From contig NZ_JAEMTA010000018.1 in assembly GCF_016462545.1 (NCBI RefSeq), positions 30,209-94,208 on the forward strand: a DNA stretch of 64,000 nucleotides, given 5' to 3'. This DNA comes from Mycolicibacterium sp. Its GTDB lineage: Bacteria; Actinomycetota; Actinomycetes; Mycobacteriales; Mycobacteriaceae. Position 1 is the first letter of the stretch. The number at the start of each line of letters is the position of its first letter. Shown one piece after another: positions 1 to 7,787 of this stretch. A program made the translations under genes and the position numbers. Under the pieces are notes generated by a model. It saw only the letters and a list, made by a program, of their open reading frames with translations, was not told the origin of the DNA and did no database searches.

Positions 1-1260
1 CAGATCGCCGGTGACGATGACGACGGTGACGGCCAGCAGCGTGGTCCCCGCAATGCCCGAGATGATCCGCAGCCGCCGCGATCCGGGCTCCGAGGTGCTC
101 GCACCGCTCGGGGCCAGCGCCTCGATCGGTGCCACCCCGTGGACCTGCCGCGCGGCCAGTGCCGACGCGGTCACGCTGGCCAGGACGCATGCCACCACCG
201 CCAGTGGCACCACCCACGCCGGCAACACGTATTCGAGGCGGGCGTCGAGTGTCTGCACCATCGTCGACGGCAACTGTCCGATCGCGAGGTAGCCGATCGC
301 GACCCCGAGTATCGATCCGATCACCCCGCCCAGGAAGCCCACTAGGGCGGCCTCGGCCAGCATGTCGGACATGATGGTTCTGCGGCGGCCACCGAGTGCG
401 CGCATCGTCGAGATGATCGGGCGCCGCTGGGCGATGGCGATGCTCATGGCGTTGTAGCTCAGGAATGCCGCGACGACCAACGACACCGAGGCTGCAAGCA
501 GCGTCATCGCCTGCAGGATGGCGAACGAGCTACTGGCCTGTGCGGCGCGGAAACTCGGCGTGGCGACCACGGCCCGGCCACCGAGTGCCGTCGTCACCGC
601 GGCGCGCACCTCGGCCACGTCCGCGCGCGGGTCGGTGAACACCAGGATCGAGTCGAGGCGTTGTTCACGTCCGGAAAGCCGTTGCGCGAGAGCGAGTGGC
701 GCGATCACGAAGTGGGCGTCGTTCAGGCGCCGGGCCGCATCGCCATCCACGACGGCAACCGCCGTCATCTGGGTGGAGCCCACCTCGAACTGCTCACCCT
801 TGCCGACCCCGAGGCCGCCGCCCACGATCACGCCGTTGGGCGCCGAGGTGACCGGCGACCCCGATTCGAGCTGATCGGCAATCGCCGTCTGCAGGTCGGA
901 GTGTAGCTCGGAGGCGTTCTGGCCGAGCCCGATGAGAAGGGCGGGCTGGCCGTCGACGGTGATGCGTGTCCGCACCAGAGGCACTGCGGCGGTGACGTTC
1001 TCGACGCCGCCGACGGTGCCGAGCATCGATTCGTCGATGCCTTCACCGGTGATGCCGGAGACTTCGAGATCGGCGTCACCGCCGATGCTGGTCGCGAGAC
1101 GGTCGATGGACCCGGTGATCGACCCCGACACCCCGAGGACGGCCACGAGAAGCGCCGCCGACACCGCGACGACGACGACGGAGGCCACCGCGCGCCCCCA
1201 GTGGGTGCGCAGTTCGCGGACGTTCAGAACCTTCAGTCTGCCGAAGGCGGCGAGGGCCAC
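1..1260 (-). CDS. ABC transporter permease, FtsX/MacB type (C-terminus cut by window edge)
   Basis: Membrane subunit of an ABC exporter or lipoprotein-release type system; it works with the ATPase encoded 4 nt upstream. Translating the minus strand from the GTG at 1258-1260 gives VALAAFGRLKVLNVRELRTH, then one membrane helix at about residues 23-45. A long extracytoplasmic MacB-like periplasmic domain follows, and then the FtsX core with the typical QRRPIISTMRALGG segment and further helices. No stop occurs before base 1, so the C-terminus is missing. The GTG was chosen because the ATPase stop (1265-1267) lies immediately before it, which suggests coupled translation. Substrate cannot be read from the sequence. 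Confidence 0.88.
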   Translation of the reverse strand, partial: MALAAFGRLKVLNVRELRTHWGRAVASVVVVAVSAALLVAVLGVSGSITGSIDRLATSIGGDADLEVSGITGEGIDESMLGTVGGVENVTAAVPLVRTRITVDGQPALLIGLGQNASELHSDLQTAIADQLESGSPVTSAPNGVIVGGGLGVGKGEQFEVGSTQMTAVAVVDGDAARRLNDAHFVIAPLALAQRLSGREQRLDSILVFTDPRADVAEVRAAVTTALGGRAVVATPSFRAAQASSSFAILQAMTLLAASVSLVVAAFLSYNAMSIAIAQRRPIISTMRALGGRRRTIMSDMLAEAALVGFLGGVIGSILGVAIGYLAIGQLPSTMVQTLDARLEYVLPAWVVPLAVVACVLASVTASALAARQVHGVAPIEALAPSGASTSEPGSRRLRIISGIAGTTLLAVTVVIVTGDL

Positions 1261-1264
1261 GGCG

Positions 1265-2107
1265 CTAGGTCCGATGGGCCGAATGCCTGCCGCGCTGCCG
1301 TAGCGGGTCTGCGACGAGAAGATGCGAGATGAACTCGCCGTGGCGCACGGTCGGGATGATCTCGGTCGGCTGGTCGCGCACTCCCGCGGAATGGCGCCCG
1401 CCCACGGGTGTTGGCATGGGAACGACGTCGGACCTCACCACACCGTCCTGAACCGTGACGACCCGATCGGTCCGTGACGCGGCGTCGAGGTTGTGCGTCA
1501 CCATCACGACCGCCCGATCGGCACCGTCGTCGTGTGCCACGTGATGCAGCAGCTCCATGATCGCCGAGCCGGTCGAGGAGTCGAGATTGCCGGTCGGCTC
1601 GTCGGCCAGGATCAGCGGCGGATCCATCATCAGCGCACGAGCGACGGCGACGCGTTGCATCTGTCCGCCCGACAACTCCGCAGGCCGATGGTCGATCCGC
1701 TCGCGCAAACCGACGAGGTTCAACAAATGCACCGCATCCGAACGGACCCGACGCAGCTTCTTGCCGTCGAGCAACATCGGAAGCGCGACGTTCTCCCAGG
1801 CCGTCAGCGTCGGCAGCAGGTTGAAGAACTGGAAGATGAAGCCGACCTGGTGGCGGCGGAACGTCGACTGCTCGTCATCGGTCATGGTGCCGATCTCGGT
1901 CCCGTTGAAGCGGATCGAGCCCGCATCAGGCGAATCCAGGGCTCCCAGGAGTTGCAACAGCGTGCTCTTGCCAGCGCCCGACGGGCCGACGATGGAGGTG
2001 AGTTGACCACCGCTGATCTGCAACGTGACCCCGTCGAGCGCGCGAACGGTGTGCCCGCCCGTGCGGTATTCCCGCACCACGTCGGTCAGCTCCACCCTCA
2101 GTGGCAT
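1265..2107 (-). CDS. ABC transporter ATP-binding protein (LolD/MacB-like)
   Basis: ATPase that powers the adjacent FtsX-type permease. The 280-residue protein has Walker [10 protein letters not shown] at residues 41-49, signature LSGGQ at 146-150, Walker B LILADEP from 166, and the switch histidine at 206 (VTHN). The DEPTGNLD segment is typical of the LolD/MacB/FtsE group. The ATG is preceded by a strong GAGGTGAGGTG ribosome site. The last 50 or so residues (after the core) are low-similarity tail. It lies 41 nt downstream of the acyltransferase-like gene, so the three genes probably form one operon. Confidence 0.93.
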   Translation of the reverse strand: MPLRVELTDVVREYRTGGHTVRALDGVTLQISGGQLTSIVGPSGAGKSTLLQLLGALDSPDAGSIRFNGTEIGTMTDDEQSTFRRHQVGFIFQFFNLLPTLTAWENVALPMLLDGKKLRRVRSDAVHLLNLVGLRERIDHRPAELSGGQMQRVAVARALMMDPPLILADEPTGNLDSSTGSAIMELLHHVAHDDGADRAVVMVTHNLDAASRTDRVVTVQDGVVRSDVVPMPTPVGGRHSAGVRDQPTEIIPTVRHGEFISHLLVADPLRQRGRHSAHRT

Positions 2108-2148
2108 GTCACCTCACCTCGGGGGAGGGCTGAGCAGTGGGGACGGTG

Positions 2149-2925
2149 TCACCGTGCGGCAAGCTGTTCCACGCTGGGAATCGTGTTCGCCGAGAAGCAA
2201 TCTCGAATCTTCTGGCTGACCTTGCGATTGCGGCGCTGCGACAGGCCCAGAAGTGTCGGGACGTGGGCGTAGACGGCCTGATTGTTGGGCGCATCCATGT
2301 GCGTGAAGGGGGGCGTGCCGACGAGCGGCACCAGGGGCAGGCCGAGGACGTCGCGGGCGGCTCTGACGACGGGCGCGTCCAGAACGGACACGAAGTGTTG
2401 GATGTTCTCGCGCATCGCCGCCAGCGCCATGACCCGGAGGATCTGCACGTGAGCGGTGGCCAGCTTGCGACGGTACTTGCGGGGGACCGCGGCGGTGGCG
2501 CCGTCCCAGCACCGGTCGAGGTCGTCGATCCCGTGGTGGCGCATCACGTCACCGATCGGGATGGCGATCGGAGCGATGGGCGACTTGACGCAGTCATCGA
2601 GGTCCACGATCGTCTTGAGGCCCGCGGATGAATTTCGGATCATCCGCACCACGCCCGCAGGAACCCGGTCGTGGGTGTCCACGGCCATGAAGAAGACGCT
2701 GGCTTCGTCGTAGGGCCCGTACTCTCTCTTCATCGTCGCGGCATCGTTGCCCCACGATTGCTCGAACACCTCGCGCTCCAGTTGACGTGCGATGTTCGAG
2801 AACGGGTCGGTGCTCTCCACGGCGAAACAGGAGAAGCGGCTGCAACCCAGCCTCTTGGTACTCAGGAATTCTTCGGTGAGCGCGTCGCGCTCGGGATCGG
2901 ACATGTCGTAGACGAAGTCCGTCAC
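2149..2925 (-). CDS. GNAT/autoinducer-synthase-like acyltransferase
   Basis: A 258-residue soluble protein that starts with GTG. It resembles the LuxI/FeeM-type N-acyl amino acid synthase branch of the GNAT fold. An N-terminal Arg/Phe-rich region is followed by REYGPYDEASVFFMAVD and PAGVVRMIR, the place where this family has Y-D-x(n)-F-x-x and a GxxRL strand. Near the C-terminus HFVSVLDAPVVRAARDVLG and LPLVPLVG resemble the last acyltransferase strand and helix. The exact acyl donor and acceptor are unknown. It is the first gene of a likely operon with the ABC exporter, so an exported acylated metabolite is a reasonable but unproven inference. Confidence 0.6.
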   Translation of the reverse strand: MTDFVYDMSDPERDALTEEFLSTKRLGCSRFSCFAVESTDPFSNIARQLEREVFEQSWGNDAATMKREYGPYDEASVFFMAVDTHDRVPAGVVRMIRNSSAGLKTIVDLDDCVKSPIAPIAIPIGDVMRHHGIDDLDRCWDGATAAVPRKYRRKLATAHVQILRVMALAAMRENIQHFVSVLDAPVVRAARDVLGLPLVPLVGTPPFTHMDAPNNQAVYAHVPTLLGLSQRRNRKVSQKIRDCFSANTIPSVEQLAAR

Positions 2926-3094
2926 TCGTCGGTGCTCCCACCTATGCGTATGCGTTCCGACAGGCAGACTGCTGTCGCAGAGATCACCCGGCTACGGGTT
3001 GCGCTCGACCATGCCACCCGCACAGACGAGACGCAAACGCCGCGGGCCAGTTGCCAGTCGCCTCACACGTCGTTCGCAGGTTCGCAGCCATCGC

Positions 3095-3847
3095 CTACAG
3101 CTTGCGCACGAGCGCCGCCGCGCGGACGTCGTCGCCGACGTGCAACGCGATGCGCACCTCGTCGGCCCGTCGTGCGTACCGGATGGTCACCTCTTCGCCG
3201 TATCTGATCGGCTTGCGGTACTCGACGACCGCGCGGTACGGCGCCGTGCACACCTCGGGCTCCAATGCCATCACTTCGTGGATGGCATGCCAGTAGGCGG
3301 TGTTCGTGACGTGCTGGAAGATGTCGATATCCGTGCGGCGCAGGCCAAATGGCGAGGCGACGTCCAGATCGTTCGAGTCCTCGAGCCATGGACGCCACCT
3401 GAGGCGGTGTTCGTCTGCGGTGGAGGCGAACCTTTCGATGAGGGTGTCGGTGACACGTGACGGCGTGAGCGTGTCCTTGTTCATGCAGATCCAGAAGCCC
3501 TCGGTCTCGATGCGGCCGCCCTCTGCGCCGACGAGGTCGACGCGCATGGTGCACCACCGCGTCGAGAGGGCCGAGCACCACCGACTGAACGTCACGTCGT
3601 TGGGCCATTCGATCGGTTCGATCACGTCGATGACCGTCCGGTTCACGATCCAGTGGGGGTGAGCCTCGGCTTCGCCGGCGTCGACGAGGTTCTCCGCGCC
3701 GACCTCCTGGATGTAGCGAGCCACGCCGTCGAGGCGCAGGTGGAGGTGCTCGTCGATGTCGCTGGTGGCCACCGGCCACGACGTGCGGTAGACGTACCCC
3801 TCGGCGGGGAGGGCTCGCAGGGGTCGATCGACCTCGGTGTTCGTCAT
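3095..3847 (-). CDS. Acyl-ACP thioesterase family protein (double hotdog)
   Basis: Predicted to hydrolyse acyl-ACP or acyl-CoA thioesters. The 250 residues contain two tandem hotdog folds. The first (about residues 18-140) carries TSDIDEHLHLRLDGVARYIQ. The second (about 160-250) carries RRTDIDIFQHVTNTAYWHAI, the D-x3-H-x2-N type active-site segment of FatA-like and 4-hydroxybenzoyl-CoA-type thioesterases. Length agrees with the mycobacterial Rv2001-like family. The start is the ATG at 3845-3847. It is separated from the upstream Asp23-like gene by 45 bases and could be cotranscribed with it. Confidence 0.85.
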   Translation of the reverse strand: MTNTEVDRPLRALPAEGYVYRTSWPVATSDIDEHLHLRLDGVARYIQEVGAENLVDAGEAEAHPHWIVNRTVIDVIEPIEWPNDVTFSRWCSALSTRWCTMRVDLVGAEGGRIETEGFWICMNKDTLTPSRVTDTLIERFASTADEHRLRWRPWLEDSNDLDVASPFGLRRTDIDIFQHVTNTAYWHAIHEVMALEPEVCTAPYRAVVEYRKPIRYGEEVTIRYARRADEVRIALHVGDDVRAAALVRKL

Positions 3848-3892
3848 CGCGTTCTGTGTACCCGACTGACCTCGGGCGCGTGTCGGCAGGGT

Positions 3893-4369
3893 TCAGGCGC
3901 CCAGGGGATCGCCGGTGACGACATCTGTGACGGTCACGTCGATCGGTCGAGAGTCGGCCGTCGTGGGCCCGAGCAGCGCGGCGATGACCTCCAGGGTGGT
4001 CGCTCGGATGTAGGTGGCGAGCTCGCGGAGATCTGTTCCGTAGCTGCCGGTCAGTTCGATGAACACGCCGCGCAAAGTCGCGGTCTGGGAGTCGATGTCG
4101 AAGGCGATGTGGGTGGGCGCGCACAGATAGCGGTTGCGCAGCTCGATCGCCAGAGTGCTGCGAAGGACGTGGTCGCTGACGTAGATGCGGCCCGGACCGG
4201 GCTTGTCGAGCGGCGGCTGGGCGATCAGCGGCTGTCCGTGGGGACGGGCCGTGGCCCGGATCGCGGACACGACTCGACCCTTGATCGCGTCCCACCCTGG
4301 CTCGGGCGCCGCTCTCAGGAATTCGACCGCACGAAAGAGCGGGTCGGGCGGTGTGGTCGGAGAACTCAT
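3893..4369 (-). CDS. Asp23/Gls24-like protein coupled to the sigma factor
   Basis: A 158-residue soluble protein. The second half (RIYVSDHVLRSTLAIELRNR, then FIELTGSYGTDLRELATYIR and a final beta strand IDVTVTDVV) has the alternating strand/helix pattern of Asp23 (alkaline shock) proteins. The first 60 residues are unlike the family. The ATG at 4369 overlaps the TGA of the sigma-factor gene as ATGA and is preceded by AAAGG, so the two genes are translationally coupled. A further in-frame GTG lies two codons upstream. Possible role: cell-envelope stress protein or modulator of the sigma factor. Function is not established. Confidence 0.6.
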   Translation of the reverse strand: MSSPTTPPDPLFRAVEFLRAAPEPGWDAIKGRVVSAIRATARPHGQPLIAQPPLDKPGPGRIYVSDHVLRSTLAIELRNRYLCAPTHIAFDIDSQTATLRGVFIELTGSYGTDLRELATYIRATTLEVIAALLGPTTADSRPIDVTVTDVVTGDPLGA

Positions 4370-4941
4370 TGCCACCTTTCCAACCGGGTTCGTAGGGTGG
4401 CGGTGGCACGGAAGTGATGTCCGCGCGCCGCATCAGGGCTCATGTCGAGCGCCTTGCCGATTTCGGGAAATGTCATCGACTCTATTTCGCGGAGTACCCA
4501 GGATGCGCGCTGGCGATACGGGAGCTCTGCCAGGGCCGCCTCCAGTGCGGCCAGAAATGCGGTGTTCGACGCGGCGGTGAAGGGATCGTCGCTGCGCTGT
4601 TGAGCAGGCATCGCCTCCATTAGCTGGTCGTCGATCGGTTGGGCGCGTTTGATCCGGTAGTTGTCGGTGATCTTGTGTGAGCAGATCGCGAACAGCCAGG
4701 TCTTCAGCGACGACCCGCCGCGGAACGTGGCCAGCTGGCGCCACGCCGCGATGAACGTGGATTGGACGACGTCGGCGGCATCGGCTTCGTTGGCTACCAG
4801 CCGGCGCGCGTAGCGGTGCAGCGCTGGACCGTACCGGTGCACCACGACTTCGAATGCTTCTCGATCACCCAGCGACGCGGCGGTGAGGAGCGCTCCCTCA
4901 CCGGCCTCGGAAATGCCGTCGCCGCCGGTGTGTGCGGTCAC
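4366..4941 (-). CDS. RNA polymerase sigma-70 family factor, ECF type
   Basis: Sigma factor with only regions 2 and 4. Region 2 runs from AFEVVVHRYGPALHRYARRL through DAADVVQSTFIAAWRQ and GGSSLKTWLFAI. Region 4 includes LAELPYRQRASWVLREIE and the helix-turn-helix MTFPEIGKALDMSPDAARGH. The start is taken as the GTG at 4941 (VTAHTGGDG), which follows GGAGG by 4 bases. The open frame extends 27 codons upstream but with poor coding character. No anti-sigma gene is recognisable nearby. The coupled Asp23-like gene downstream and the Asp23/CsbD cluster across the divergent promoter suggest an envelope or osmotic stress regulon. Confidence 0.9.
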   Translation of the reverse strand: MTAHTGGDGISEAGEGALLTAASLGDREAFEVVVHRYGPALHRYARRLVANEADAADVVQSTFIAAWRQLATFRGGSSLKTWLFAICSHKITDNYRIKRAQPIDDQLMEAMPAQQRSDDPFTAASNTAFLAALEAALAELPYRQRASWVLREIESMTFPEIGKALDMSPDAARGHHFRATATLRTRLERWQ

Positions 4942-5217
4942 GCATCCTCCCTCGACGTCGGCACGTAATCCCCGCGATGTCCGGGTGGCGCGTGGACACG
5001 TCGATCTTAGGGCTCGGGCCATTTGCCCCCGTCGGCCCGGCCCTGCGACGTGACTCCCGAGTAATCCGCGATCGGGCGGCCGCGCGGGGTGTGAGCGGCT
5101 TCACGTCCGTGTGACGTTCGGTTCGGCGGGTCAGCGTCGACTACATCGGTGACATCTCGAGATGGGATGCACCCGCCGGGCCCCGGCGGGAAGAACGGGT
5201 AGGGAAGGACAACCGTC
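4942..5217. promoter_or_regulatory. Divergent intergenic region between sigma factor and csbD-like gene
   Basis: About 276 bases with no convincing gene. It must hold the promoters of the minus-strand sigma/Asp23 pair and the plus-strand CsbD gene. A perfect inverted repeat, CCCGCCGGG at 5172-5180 and CCCGGCGGG at 5182-5190, lies 28 bases before the csbD ATG and would form a 7-bp hairpin with a 5-base loop in the 5' UTR. I could not identify a clear sigma-factor promoter by eye. Confidence 0.4.
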
Positions 5218-5709
5218 ATGGCGGATTTCTCAGACAAGGCCGACGAGGTCGTCGGGCGGGCCAAGCAAGCTGCCGGTGATCTGACCGGCAACGACGAACT
5301 CAAGGCCGAAGGTGCGGCCGACACCGCCAAGGCCAACCTCAAGCAGGGTGTCGACGCGGTGTCGGAGAAGGCCGCCGATGCCGTCGATGCGGTCACCGAG
5401 GCCGGCTCGTCAGCGCTGGAGACCGCATCGGACAAGGCCGACGACGTGAAGGCGTCGGTCAGTGAGGCGGTGGACGCCACCCAGGAGCGGCTGTCCCACC
5501 TCGCCGACAAGACCGCCGACACTGCCCGCGAGCTGCACCTCGACGAGGCGGCGTCGACGCTCGCAGACAAGCGCGTCGTGATCACGGCGGTGATTGCGTC
5601 GATCGCGCTCGCACTCGTGGTGCGACGGGCTCGCAAGAAGTCCCGCGCCCGTCGTTCCCCAGCCAAGCGAGTGGCCGTGGCGGGAATCGGACGCGCGCTC
5701 GCGCGCTGA
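5218..5709 (+). CDS. CsbD-like stress protein with C-terminal membrane helix
   Basis: 163 residues. The N-terminal 40 residues (ADEVVGRAKQAAGDLTGNDE) match the CsbD general-stress family. A long Ala/Asp/Lys-rich amphipathic helical region follows (about 45-115), then one membrane helix (VVITAVIASIALALVVR, about 121-138) and a very basic tail. CsbD proteins are induced by general stress sigma factors, but their molecular role is unknown. The membrane anchor and helical stalk are unlike the short canonical CsbD, and would place the domain at the membrane. The ATG follows GGGAAGGA. Confidence 0.8.
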   Translation: MADFSDKADEVVGRAKQAAGDLTGNDELKAEGAADTAKANLKQGVDAVSEKAADAVDAVTEAGSSALETASDKADDVKASVSEAVDATQERLSHLADKTADTARELHLDEAASTLADKRVVITAVIASIALALVVRRARKKSRARRSPAKRVAVAGIGRALAR

Positions 5710-5718
5710 ATGAGGACT

Positions 5719-5739
5719 CCTTCGAGGATCGCTCGAAGG
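5719..5739 (+). terminator. Stem-loop between the two csbD-like genes
   Basis: Perfect 8-bp inverted repeat, CCTTCGAG at 5719-5726 and CTCGAAGG at 5732-5739, with a 5-base loop. It begins 10 bases after the first csbD-like stop codon and lacks a T-tract. It may be a factor-independent terminator of the mycobacterial type, or a processing/attenuation hairpin that sets the ratio of the two CsbD proteins. Confidence 0.45.
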
Positions 5740-5777
5740 CGAAGAAAACACGAAGATCACAACGAAGGGACAATCTC

Positions 5778-5951
5778 ATGGGCATCGTGGACAAGGCCAA
5801 GAACGCCGCAGAGGACGCCATCGGCAAGGCCAAGGAGGTCATCGGCGACGTGACGGGCAACGAGGAGCTCGAGGCCGAGGGCAAGAAGGACCAGGGCGTC
5901 TCGGGTGTGAAGAAGGTCGGCGAGGACATCAAGGACGTCTTCAAGAAGTAA
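5778..5951 (+). CDS. Small CsbD family protein (57 aa)
   Basis: A 57-residue acidic/basic helical protein beginning MGIVDKAKNAAEDAIGKAKE and containing the CsbD signature IGDVTGNEELEAEGKKDQG. Its length and composition are those of a canonical stand-alone CsbD protein. The start is the ATG at 5778, with AAGGGA 9 bases upstream. It is one of three CsbD-type genes within 4.5 kb. It is followed by a strong nested hairpin, so it may end its transcription unit. Confidence 0.88.
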   Translation: MGIVDKAKNAAEDAIGKAKEVIGDVTGNEELEAEGKKDQGVSGVKKVGEDIKDVFKK

Positions 5952-5967
5952 CCCGCAGAACACGTGA

Positions 5968-6015
5968 CGTCGGGCCGCCGAGCATCGCCAGCGTGCGATG
6001 TGTCGCGGCCCGACG
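5968..6015 (+). terminator. Nested 11-bp plus 6-bp hairpin after the small csbD gene
   Basis: Outer arms CGTCGGGCCGC (5968-5978) and GCGGCCCGACG (6005-6015) are perfectly complementary. Inside, CATCGC (5983-5988) pairs with GCGATG (5995-6000) around the hexaloop CAGCGT. The two stems are separated by a symmetric 4/4 internal loop. It starts 17 bases after the csbD stop. A terminator is the simplest reading. The exceptional stability and symmetric internal loop also allow a processed small RNA or protein-binding element. Confidence 0.6.
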
Positions 6016-6141
6016 GCACTGTCCAACCGGACGTGATCCACTTCACGAGGATTCGGCGTTCGGATTGCGACATCAGCACCGACTACACCGATGTACGGCA
6101 TCAGCACCGATGCTCGATGACTTCAAGGAGAGTGGACGACG

Positions 6142-6621
6142 ATGACCAGCACCCAGCCCCTCAGCACCACCACCGTTTCGACGACCGGCAAGTCCGTCGC
6201 GGCGGCCGGTGATTCCGCCCTGGTCAGCTCGCAGGGCAAGACCACCATTGCCGACACCGTGGTGTCGAAGATCGCCGGGATCGCCGCGCGCGAGGTCAGC
6301 GGTGTCTACGACCTGGGTGGCGGCGCGTCACGCGTCGTGGGCGCGCTGCGCGAGCGGATCCCCGGTGCCAGCCTGAACCACTCGCAGGGCGTCTCGGTCG
6401 AGGTCGGCGAGAAGCAAGCCGCCGTCGATCTCGACATCGTCGCCGAGTACGGCGTGTCCATCGCCGATCTGGCGACCGGGCTGCGTCGCAACGTCATCGC
6501 CGCCATCGAGCGCATGACGGGGCTGCAGGTGACCGAGGTCAACGTCACCGTCCACGACATCCACCTCGCGGGTGACGACGACGACACCAACGCCGACGAC
6601 GCCGTGACGCGAGTCCAGTAA
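6142..6621 (+). CDS. Asp23/Gls24 family envelope stress response protein
   Basis: 159 residues. After a Ser/Thr-rich N-terminus, the Asp23 domain (about 33-145) shows the family pattern TTIADTVVSKIAGIAAREVS, GVYDLGG, a central beta strand VEVGEKQAAVDLDIVAEYG, the helix IADLATGLRRNVIAAIERMT, and the last strand VTEVNVTVHDIHL. Asp23 proteins polymerise at the membrane through AmaP-like anchors; likely anchors are encoded at 7784-8933. It is the first gene of a tightly packed run to 8933. The 190-base upstream gap has the direct repeat CATCAGCACCGA, twice near 6071 and 6100. Confidence 0.92.
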   Translation: MTSTQPLSTTTVSTTGKSVAAAGDSALVSSQGKTTIADTVVSKIAGIAAREVSGVYDLGGGASRVVGALRERIPGASLNHSQGVSVEVGEKQAAVDLDIVAEYGVSIADLATGLRRNVIAAIERMTGLQVTEVNVTVHDIHLAGDDDDTNADDAVTRVQ

Positions 6622-6654
6622 GACGTCTGCACTCCGATGGAAGAGAGGTTGCCG

Positions 6655-6951
6655 ATGAGCGAGCCTGATCGAGCCGACCTCATCGCCGCCGCGGTCACCG
6701 CGGTGCCGGGGGTGGCGGGGCTCCACGCAGGAATGTTCGGTGAGGTCGCGACGTACCTGCCCGGTCACCGGGTGTCGGGTATTCGCACCAACGCCGACGG
6801 CGTCACCGAAGTACACGTGACGCTGCTCTACGGCGCACCGGTTCGGGACACCGCAGCGCTGATCCGTGACGCTGCCGCACGGGTGGCCGGCGGCACCGTC
6901 GACGTCACCGTCGAGGACATCGTCGCCGCCTCGGATACCGCGGCATCGTGA
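6655..6951 (+). CDS. Small Asp23-related protein
   Basis: 98 residues from the ATG at 6655, which follows GAGAGG by 6 bases; an upstream in-frame ATG at 6637 has no ribosome site. The sequence contains VTAVPGVAGLHAGMFGEVAT, a central strand TEVHVTLLYG, the helix TAALIRDAAARVA and a last strand VDVTVEDIV. This is a shortened version of the Asp23 pattern seen in its neighbours. Probably a paralogous component of the envelope-stress assembly; no catalytic residues are evident. Its stop overlaps the next start as GTGA. Confidence 0.7.
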   Translation: MSEPDRADLIAAAVTAVPGVAGLHAGMFGEVATYLPGHRVSGIRTNADGVTEVHVTLLYGAPVRDTAALIRDAAARVAGGTVDVTVEDIVAASDTAAS

Positions 6952-7184
6952 GCGCGGCGCGGTGGGACCGCTACCCGAATAGGGCTAGCGCCCGCCGCGC
7001 TGCCGCGCGCGAGCTCCACCCGGATCGCGGCGGTGACCCGGCGGCGTTCGCCGTCGCGCTGGCCTCGATCGACGCCCACTTCACTGCGCCGCCGCCGGTG
7101 CTCGTCCGTGTATCACGACGACGCGTCCGCATGATCCATCCGCTGAGGCGCATCCTGCGCCGACGTCGCTTCATCCAGCTCTGA
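6948..7184 (+). CDS. Tiny HPD-containing J-domain-like protein (78 aa)
   Basis: A 78-residue basic protein starting at GTG 6948, overlapping the previous stop. Residues 12-45 (SARRAAARELHPDRGGDPAA and a following helix) look like helix II, the HPD loop and helix III of a DnaJ J domain. Helix I is very short and no Gly/Phe or zinc region exists. The C-terminal 30 residues are strongly Arg-rich. A J domain stimulates DnaK ATPase, so this could recruit Hsp70 to the Asp23 assembly, but that is inference. The minimal size makes the assignment tentative. Confidence 0.55.
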   Translation: MSAARWDRYPNRASARRAAARELHPDRGGDPAAFAVALASIDAHFTAPPPVLVRVSRRRVRMIHPLRRILRRRRFIQL

Positions 7185-7237
7185 CGCTGCTTCTCGTTCG
7201 GCAGAAGTACTGCCGCGCAATGATTTCGGAGGTTCTC

Positions 7238-7417
7238 ATGACCACATCAAGCCTAGGATTGATCGCTGGCCTGCTGCTCGGCATCGCCGCGGCTGCCGGC
7301 GGTCTGACGGGGTTCGTGGTGGCCCTGATACTGGGTGTCGCCGGGTACCTGATCGGTGGCCAGCGCGACGGCGAGTTCGATCTCAGCGCGCTGTTGCCAG
7401 GACGTCGTCGTGGCTGA
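7238..7417 (+). CDS. Small two-helix membrane protein (DUF2273-like) of the Asp23 cluster
   Basis: 59 residues from the ATG at 7238, chosen because GGAGG lies 5 bases upstream; an in-frame ATG 6 codons earlier overlaps this site. Two glycine-rich membrane helices (LGLIAGLLLGIAAAAGGLTG and VVALILGVAGYLIGG) precede a short charged tail. Small hydrophobic proteins of this type (DUF2273) commonly accompany Asp23 genes in Gram-positive bacteria and may be membrane anchors. Its 3' end overlaps the next gene by 8 bases. Confidence 0.65.
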   Translation: MTTSSLGLIAGLLLGIAAAAGGLTGFVVALILGVAGYLIGGQRDGEFDLSALLPGRRRG

Positions 7418-7787
7418 CGAACCGATCGAGGGCGACTCTGCCGAGCCCGGCGGGCGCGGCAATCTCGTCGTGCGGGACAAGGTCGCGCAGCGCCTTGCCG
7501 TGCACACGGCCCGACTCACCAGCGGCGTGCACACGCACGCCGCGGGCCTCGACAAGCTGACTGGCCGCGAGTTGCCCCGCGCGACCGTGTCGGTCGCCGG
7601 TGACCGCGTCCGCGTGCAGGTGAGCATCGCCGTGGCGTGGCCCCAGCCCGCGACCGGCGTCGCCGCCGATGTGCAGCGCAACATCACCGAGGCGCTGCGC
7701 ACCTATGCCGCACTGACCGTGGACCGCGTCGACGTCGCGATCGATGCCGTCGTCGATCCGTCCGCGCCCGCGAGGACCGTGCAATGA
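7410..7787 (+). CDS. Asp23/Gls24 family protein
   Basis: 125 residues starting at GTG 7410 (VADEPIEGD), which lies in GTGGCTGA and overlaps the preceding stop, so translation is coupled. The protein has NLVVRDKVAQRLAVHTARLT, a loop, the strand RATVSVAGDRVRVQVSIAVA, the helix VAADVQRNITEALRTYAALT and the final strand VDRVDVAIDAV, matching the Asp23 fold. It is the third Asp23-type protein in the cluster. The following gene starts on its stop codon (ATGA). Confidence 0.82.
   Translation: MADEPIEGDSAEPGGRGNLVVRDKVAQRLAVHTARLTSGVHTHAAGLDKLTGRELPRATVSVAGDRVRVQVSIAVAWPQPATGVAADVQRNITEALRTYAALTVDRVDVAIDAVVDPSAPARTVQ

Noticed and set aside
3063..4433. Minus-strand 456-codon frame over the thioesterase and Asp23-like genes
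   Set aside because: Different frame from two well-supported genes on the same strand; Arg/Pro/His-rich shadow.
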